From an uncultured Ferrovibrio sp. (GTDB lineage Bacteria; Pseudomonadota; Alphaproteobacteria; Ferrovibrionales; Ferrovibrionaceae): DNA of 64,000 nt. The translations under genes and the position numbers were made by a program. The notes under the pieces were generated by a model, which worked only from the letters and a program-made list of their open reading frames with translations, did not search any database and was not told where the DNA came from. The stretch covers positions 186,001-250,000 of the forward strand of contig NZ_CALGPC010000015.1 in NCBI RefSeq assembly GCF_937960835.1. Reading direction: 5' to 3'. This document shows, one piece after another, positions 59,916-64,000 of this stretch. Numbering within the stretch: position 1 is the stretch's first letter; each line of letters starts with the position of its first letter.

Positions 59916-60854
59916 TTAGGTCTTCGGCTGCGCCGCCGCGCTTAATTGGGCGCGGCGCGCCAGCACGATGCCGATCAGCACCACGACACCGCCCAGCATC
60001 TGCAGCGGCTGCAATCCCTCGCCAAGCCACAGCCAGCCGAAGAAGGCCGCCGCCACCGGCTGGATCAGCACGACCAGGGAGGAGAACGATGCCGGCAGGT
60101 GACCGAGCGCATAGGCGATCAGCCCCTGCCCCAGCGCGTGACTGAGCCAGGCAAGGCCGAACAGGATCGCCCAGCCGTTCAGCGTAGCGGGAAGCAGGCT
60201 TTCGCCCATGACCCAGACCATCGGCAGCAGCGCCAGGCTGGTCACGATGCTGGACCACACCATCAGTTCCTGGGGGCCATGCCGACCGCGCAGCTTCGCC
60301 ACCGCGATCATATAGGCGCCGTAGAAGCCAGCCGTCGTGAAAGCCAGCAGGTCGCCGAAGACGTAATCGCCGCCGAGCTGGAAGCTTGCGCCCACCAGCA
60401 TCAGTGCGCCGAAGATCGCCACTGCCATGGCGACCACGAACTTGCCGGTGATTTTCTCGCCCAGCACGAGCCAGGCGCCGATGGTGACGATCACCGGCGC
60501 GAAATTACTCAGCAGCGTCGCATTCGCCACAGTGGTGTACTGGATCGCCAGATGCCAGAAGAACAGGTCGCCGGCAAACAGCAATCCCGGCAGCAGCAGT
60601 AGACCCAGCGGCGGCACGCGGATCGGACCGCTCACCGCCGGCCGCAGCCGCCACCAGAGCCAGAGCGGAGGAATCGCAAGAAACGTACGATAGAAGCCGG
60701 TGGCCGTCGGCCCCACTTCCGAAAGACGGACGAAGATCGGCGAGAAAGCGATCGCAAGCGCGCCCAGCACCAGAGCAATCAGGGCAAGGCGCTGACGGGC
60801 GGTTTGCCGCGCCGCATCTGCGGCAGCCGGCGTGGGCGGTCTGGAGACGGTCAT
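59916..60854 (-). CDS. DMT family (EamA) transporter
   Basis: 312 residues with ten membrane helices in two EamA halves: LIALVLGALAIAFSPIFVRLSE and RTFLAIPPLWLW in the first, LPMVWVMGESLLPATLNGW and VLIGIVLARRAQ in the second. Such drug/metabolite transporters usually export amino acids or metabolites. It is convergent with the acetoacetyl-CoA synthetase gene. No clue to its substrate. Confidence 0.92.
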   Translation of the reverse strand: MTVSRPPTPAAADAARQTARQRLALIALVLGALAIAFSPIFVRLSEVGPTATGFYRTFLAIPPLWLWWRLRPAVSGPIRVPPLGLLLLPGLLFAGDLFFWHLAIQYTTVANATLLSNFAPVIVTIGAWLVLGEKITGKFVVAMAVAIFGALMLVGASFQLGGDYVFGDLLAFTTAGFYGAYMIAVAKLRGRHGPQELMVWSSIVTSLALLPMVWVMGESLLPATLNGWAILFGLAWLSHALGQGLIAYALGHLPASFSSLVVLIQPVAAAFFGWLWLGEGLQPLQMLGGVVVLIGIVLARRAQLSAAAQPKT

Positions 60855-60951
60855 TATATACGAGACGACGGTGCTGTTTCTGTCGCACCGGCTTAAACCT
60901 CTGCCTGCCGGAACACAATCGTCATGCCGCGAGCATGGCCGGTTACGGCCA

Positions 60952-61332
60952 TCAATTGCAGGGCTTGAGCATCACTGTTTGGTCGGACGGCAAGTTCTGG
61001 AAATAGCTTCCCACCGGACGGCAATCTCCGGTGGCAATGCAGATCCGCCAGTCTTCGCCGGTATAGGTGGAACGCGTCAGGGTCAGCGTCCGCTGCGGCG
61101 GCAGTTTGGGCTTCCAGACCCAGAAGCCGTCACGCAGGACAGCGCCCTCGCCCGGCTCCATGCCCGCACCGCTCGACTGCACTGCCGCCTCTTCAAGCAC
61201 CAGCCCGCTTTCGGTAGCGCGCCAGTGTTCGCGCCACTGCGTCTTCTGCACGCTGTGGGTCCATTGCAGCTCGGCGCTATTCACGCCGAGCGCAATGATG
61301 ACCGCGCCGGCGGCGAGGCAAAGTCCCGCCAC
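60952..61332 (-). CDS. DUF1850 domain-containing protein
   Basis: 126 residues from GTG 61332, right after the stop of the TRAP permease (TAAGGTG, translational coupling); the frame is open further upstream, inside the permease gene, but without family sequence. A single N-terminal membrane segment or signal (GLCLAAGAVIIALGVN) precedes the domain with LQWTHSVQKTQWREHW, GAGMEPGEGAVLRDGFWVW and Cys pairs in ICIATGDCRPV. DUF1850 genes accompany TAXI-type TRAP transporters, as here, and the protein probably assists transport. Confidence 0.88.
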   Translation of the reverse strand: MAGLCLAAGAVIIALGVNSAELQWTHSVQKTQWREHWRATESGLVLEEAAVQSSGAGMEPGEGAVLRDGFWVWKPKLPPQRTLTLTRSTYTGEDWRICIATGDCRPVGSYFQNLPSDQTVMLKPCN

Positions 61333-61333
61333 C

Positions 61334-63421
61334 TTAGACCGTTGCAGGCGTGGCCTTGCGGCTCTTCCACCAATGGAAGGCCAGGAAGGCTGCAGCCAGC
61401 GTAAAGCCAACCTGATCGGTGATCGGCGCTGCGACCACCAGCAGGAAGGCCGCCGCCGTCGCCCAGATACGCTCCGGCCAGTTCATCGAGCCGATCAGCC
61501 AGCCGCTTGCGGCACCGCCCCACAGCCCGACCGAGATGACTGCCTTGACCACGACATAGACCGTGTCCTGCCAGTCGCCGCCCTGCAGCATCAGCGCCGG
61601 CGTATAGACCGCCATGAACGGCACGACGTAACCGGCGACGCCGATCTTGGTCGCGGTCACGGCAATCTTCATATGCGACTCCTTGGCGATCGACGACGCC
61701 GCCAGAGCAGCTAGTGCCACCGGCGGCGTCAGGTCCGCCATGATGCCGAAGTAAAAGACGAACATGTGGCTGACTATCAGCGGCACGCCCATCTCCAGCA
61801 GCACGGGCGCAGCCATCGCGCTGGTGATGATGTAGTTCGGAATCGTCGGCAGACCGGTACCCAGGATGAGGCAGACCACCATGGTCATGACCAGCGCCAG
61901 CAGCAGGTTGTCGCCCGCCACCGAGAGAATGGCGCGGGCGATGTCGTTGGCCAGGCCGGTCATCTGCATGATGCCGATCAGGATGCCGACCAGCGCGCAG
62001 GCCATGCCGACGCCCAGCGCGCCCTTCGCCGCATCGGCGAAGCTCTGCAGCAGCAGCTTCTGCGTCTCGACGCCGCCCTTCACGAACCAGGTCGCGACGA
62101 CCAGAAGACCCACGAGCACCACGGCGGCGGCTTCAATGCGCAGACCCACCACTTTGTAGAGCAGTGCGGCGGCCAGACCGAGCGCTACCCAGAAGATCAC
62201 GCGCAGGAACATCACCTTGGTGGCACCCACCGCCTGCTGGCCCAGGATCAGCACCGCGGTGATCGCCATGCCGATGGTGCCCGCAAACAGCGGCGTGAAG
62301 CCGGAGAACAGCAGGTAGACCAGCACGACCAGCGGCAGGATCAGGTACCACTGGCGCTTCACCGCCTGCCAGGCGCTCGGGCATTCGGATTTCGGGATGC
62401 CGACCAGATTGCGGCGGCCGGCTTCGAGATGGACCATCCAGAAGGCCGAACCGAAATACAGCAGTGCGGGGATCACCGCCGCCAGCGCGATCTGCGAATA
62501 CGGCACGCCGATCGTCTCGGCCATGATGAACGCAACGGCGCCCATCACCGGCGGCATGATCTGGCCGCCCATCGAGGAACAGGCTTCCACCGCGCCGGCG
62601 AATTGCGGGCGGTAGCCGAAGCGCATCATCAGCGGAATGGTGAACTGACCGGTGGTCAGCACGTTGGCGACGCCCGAGCCGTTAATGGTGCCCATCAGGC
62701 CGGACGAGATCACCGCTACCTTCGCCGGACCGCCCTTCTGATGGCCGACGGTGCCGAGCGCGACGTCATTGAACAACTGGATCATGCCGGCACGCTCGAG
62801 CAGCGCGCCGAACAGGATGAACAGGAAGATGAAGGTCGCCGAAACGAAGGTCGGCGTGCCGTAGATGCCTTCGGTGCCGAGATACAGCACGTCGATGACC
62901 TGCTCCAGGTCAAAGCCACGATGCATCATGAAATCCGGCAGGCTGCGGCCGAACAGCGCGTAAGGAATGAAGATCGCGCAGATCAGCGGCAATTCCCAGC
63001 CCATGATGCGGCGCGCGCCTTCCACCACCAGCAGAACGACGATGACGCCGACCACGAGGTCGGCCAGGATCGGATCGCCGGCTCGCTGGATCAGGTCGCC
63101 TTCAAAGACCCAGTGATAGAAGGACAGCACGAAGCCGGTCATGCCAAGCGCCCAGTCATACCACGGCGCGCGGTCTGATTGCTTCTTGCCGAAGCGGAAC
63201 AGCACGAAGGTCAGCAGCAGCAGGAAGCCGACATGGACGCTGCGCAGCACTTGCGAGGAAAGCGGGCTGAAGGCTGCAGTGACGATCTGAAAAAAAGTGA
63301 ACGCAACGGCGATGTAGAAGACCGCCTTGCCTTGCCAACCCACCAATTGAGCCAAGCTGTGACTCGGATTTTCACGATCTACGACCATCGCCTTGTCCTG
63401 ATCGGCCTTGTTGGCAACCAT
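61334..63421 (-). CDS. TRAP transporter fused permease (TAXI type)
   Basis: 695 residues, about 18 membrane segments. The N-terminal part replaces the small DctQ subunit; the rest is DctM-like, with FILFGALLERAGMIQLFNDVA, SSGLMGTINGSGVANVLTTGQFTIPLM, SSMGGQIMPPVMGAVAF and LGTGLPTIPNYIIT typical of fused TRAP permeases. It follows the TAXI binding-protein gene on the same strand with a hairpin between and is followed by the DUF1850 gene. Confidence 0.95.
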   Translation of the reverse strand: MVANKADQDKAMVVDRENPSHSLAQLVGWQGKAVFYIAVAFTFFQIVTAAFSPLSSQVLRSVHVGFLLLLTFVLFRFGKKQSDRAPWYDWALGMTGFVLSFYHWVFEGDLIQRAGDPILADLVVGVIVVLLVVEGARRIMGWELPLICAIFIPYALFGRSLPDFMMHRGFDLEQVIDVLYLGTEGIYGTPTFVSATFIFLFILFGALLERAGMIQLFNDVALGTVGHQKGGPAKVAVISSGLMGTINGSGVANVLTTGQFTIPLMMRFGYRPQFAGAVEACSSMGGQIMPPVMGAVAFIMAETIGVPYSQIALAAVIPALLYFGSAFWMVHLEAGRRNLVGIPKSECPSAWQAVKRQWYLILPLVVLVYLLFSGFTPLFAGTIGMAITAVLILGQQAVGATKVMFLRVIFWVALGLAAALLYKVVGLRIEAAAVVLVGLLVVATWFVKGGVETQKLLLQSFADAAKGALGVGMACALVGILIGIMQMTGLANDIARAILSVAGDNLLLALVMTMVVCLILGTGLPTIPNYIITSAMAAPVLLEMGVPLIVSHMFVFYFGIMADLTPPVALAALAASSIAKESHMKIAVTATKIGVAGYVVPFMAVYTPALMLQGGDWQDTVYVVVKAVISVGLWGGAASGWLIGSMNWPERIWATAAAFLLVVAAPITDQVGFTLAAAFLAFHWWKSRKATPATV

Positions 63422-63443
63422 CTGCTAATCCTCTGCCTTGAAG

Positions 63444-63478
63444 AAAAAACGCCGGCGCTTTGTTTGGGAGCGCCGGCG
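63444..63478 (-). terminator. Attenuator-type hairpin between the TAXI protein and permease genes
   Basis: CGCCGGCGCT (63450-63459) and AGCGCCGGCG (63469-63478) form a perfect 10-base stem with a 9-base loop. On the minus strand it is followed by TTTTTTC (63449-63443), the form of an intrinsic terminator. It lies 22 bases after the binding-protein stop and 22 bases before the permease start. Confidence 0.88.
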
Positions 63479-63500
63479 CTTGTTGTCTGAGTCGGCCGTC

Positions 63501-64000
63501 TTACTTGATCAGACCCTTTTCCTTGTAGAACTTCTCTGCGCCCGGATGCAGCGGAACCGGAGAATTCTTTGGGCCGTTCTCCAGCGAGATCACCTTTGCG
63601 GCGGCGTGGGCGGCATGCAGCGTGCCCAGGTCGTCGAACAGCGCCTTGGTCATCTTGTAGGCAAGGTCGTCGCTGACCTTGCTGCTGGTAACCAGGAAGT
63701 TGTTCACCGCAACCGCCGGGACCGCTTCGGTCTGGCCGTTATAGGTGTTGGCCGGGATGGTCACCGCGACATAGGCCGGATCGCCGATCTTCGGCACCAG
63801 GTCCGCCGGCACGGCGACGACGGTGATCGGGATCGACGCCGCGAGGTCGCGGATCGAGGCGACGCCCAGCGCGGCCGACTGCAGGGTGACGTCGATCTGA
63901 CGGTTCTTCATCAGGTCGACCGACTCACCGAAGCCGAGATACTCGACCTTGGAGAAGTCCTTGTAGGTCAGGCCCGCAGCACCCAGAACGGCGCGCGCAT
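63501..64000 (-). CDS. TAXI family TRAP solute-binding protein, C-terminal part (cut by window edge)
   Basis: About 166 residues are visible; the N-terminus and signal peptide lie beyond the right edge. The sequence VEYLGFGESVDLMKNRQIDVTLQSAALG and the later KVSDDLAYKMTKALFDDLGTLHAAHA and PLHPGAEKFYKEKGLI match the TAXI group of TRAP binding proteins (TAXI = TRAP-associated extracytoplasmic immunogenic). Its gene precedes the fused permease. Known TAXI ligands are glutamate-like or aromatic acids; none can be assigned here. Confidence 0.92.
   Translation of the reverse strand, partial: ARAVLGAAGLTYKDFSKVEYLGFGESVDLMKNRQIDVTLQSAALGVASIRDLAASIPITVVAVPADLVPKIGDPAYVAVTIPANTYNGQTEAVPAVAVNNFLVTSSKVSDDLAYKMTKALFDDLGTLHAAHAAAKVISLENGPKNSPVPLHPGAEKFYKEKGLIK

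Noticed and set aside
61766..63178. 470-codon open frame on the plus strand opposite the fused TRAP permease
   Set aside because: Composition is His/Asp/Gln-rich, as expected for the complement of membrane-protein codons; no ribosome site or domain.
1..64000. CRISPR arrays, insertion sequences, prophage or integrative elements
   Set aside because: No regularly spaced repeats, transposase, integrase or phage structural genes are visible; tRNA-Leu has no repeated 3' end nearby.

Overview
The window is a chromosomal stretch of a high-GC alphaproteobacterium, most likely a member of the Rhodospirillales or a close relative. This rests on gene families and gene order, not on a marker gene: an Hsp20-DUF1150 pair, a CoA pyrophosphatase / DUF6111 / CCA-adding enzyme / DUF1285 block, a fbcFBC-type bc1 operon, the kdsD-lptC-lptA-lptB-rpoN-hpf-ptsN order, and an lgt-midA-pgeF-...-prs-rplY-pth-ychF run. 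I see no insertion sequence, prophage, integrase, CRISPR array or rRNA. One tRNA gene (Leu, CAG) is present. The genus cannot be named from sequence reading alone.

Layout. 1-1763 (minus): proC (cut by the left edge), a YbjN-like gene and ubiK. 1932-10698 (plus): a translation and envelope housekeeping run of lysS, lgt, midA-like methyltransferase, pgeF, a lipoprotein, prs, rplY, pth and ychF. 10699-11457 holds no convincing gene, possibly decayed sequence. 11458-13060 (plus): two tandem MaoC hydratases and a dienelactone hydrolase. 13085-18323 (minus): a VOC protein, apt, mtnP with a long basic tail, then the cytochrome bc1 operon with a clear terminator. 18502-19857 (plus): trmL and hemF, followed by a terminator. 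20121-20270: a 49-residue histone H1-like protein with its own leader structures and terminator. 20457-23272 (minus): CCA-adding enzyme, DUF6111, CoA pyrophosphatase, DUF1285. 23320-30119 (plus): a four-gene MoxR / DUF58 / DUF4159 / membrane vWA-like module of unknown job. 30124-35755: GNAT, a LysR regulator divergent from wrbA and pirin, and a large MscS-type channel. 36193-39808 (plus): a flavin disulfide-reductase homologue that has lost one redox cysteine, an orphan histidine kinase and a lipoprotein. 39827-42204: a 3-hydroxyacyl-CoA dehydrogenase and an Hsp20-DUF1150 pair behind a heat-shock-type promoter. 42295-48181 (minus): the LPS-transport / sigma-54 / PTS-Ntr operon. 48305-49084 (minus): rnd and tRNA-Leu.

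49239-59898 is a catabolic island: FAD oxidoreductase, two SMP-30 lactonase-like proteins, a FAH-fold hydrolase, a metal-dependent cyclase/formamidase-like hydrolase, a GntR regulator, a three-part TRAP transporter and acetoacetyl-CoA synthetase. I infer import of an unknown organic compound, oxidation and ring opening, C-C cleavage that could release acetoacetate, and activation of that acetoacetate to its CoA ester. The substrate is unknown. 59916-64000 (minus) holds an EamA transporter, then a second TRAP system of the TAXI type (DUF1850, fused permease, solute-binding protein cut by the right edge), with a terminator-like hairpin between the binding protein and the permease.

The best candidates for something undescribed are the MoxR/DUF58/DUF4159/vWA-like module, the catabolic island, the small H1-like protein together with the H1-like tail on MtnP, the Cys-to-Ser flavoenzyme, and a sigma-54-like promoter in front of the operon that encodes RpoN itself.
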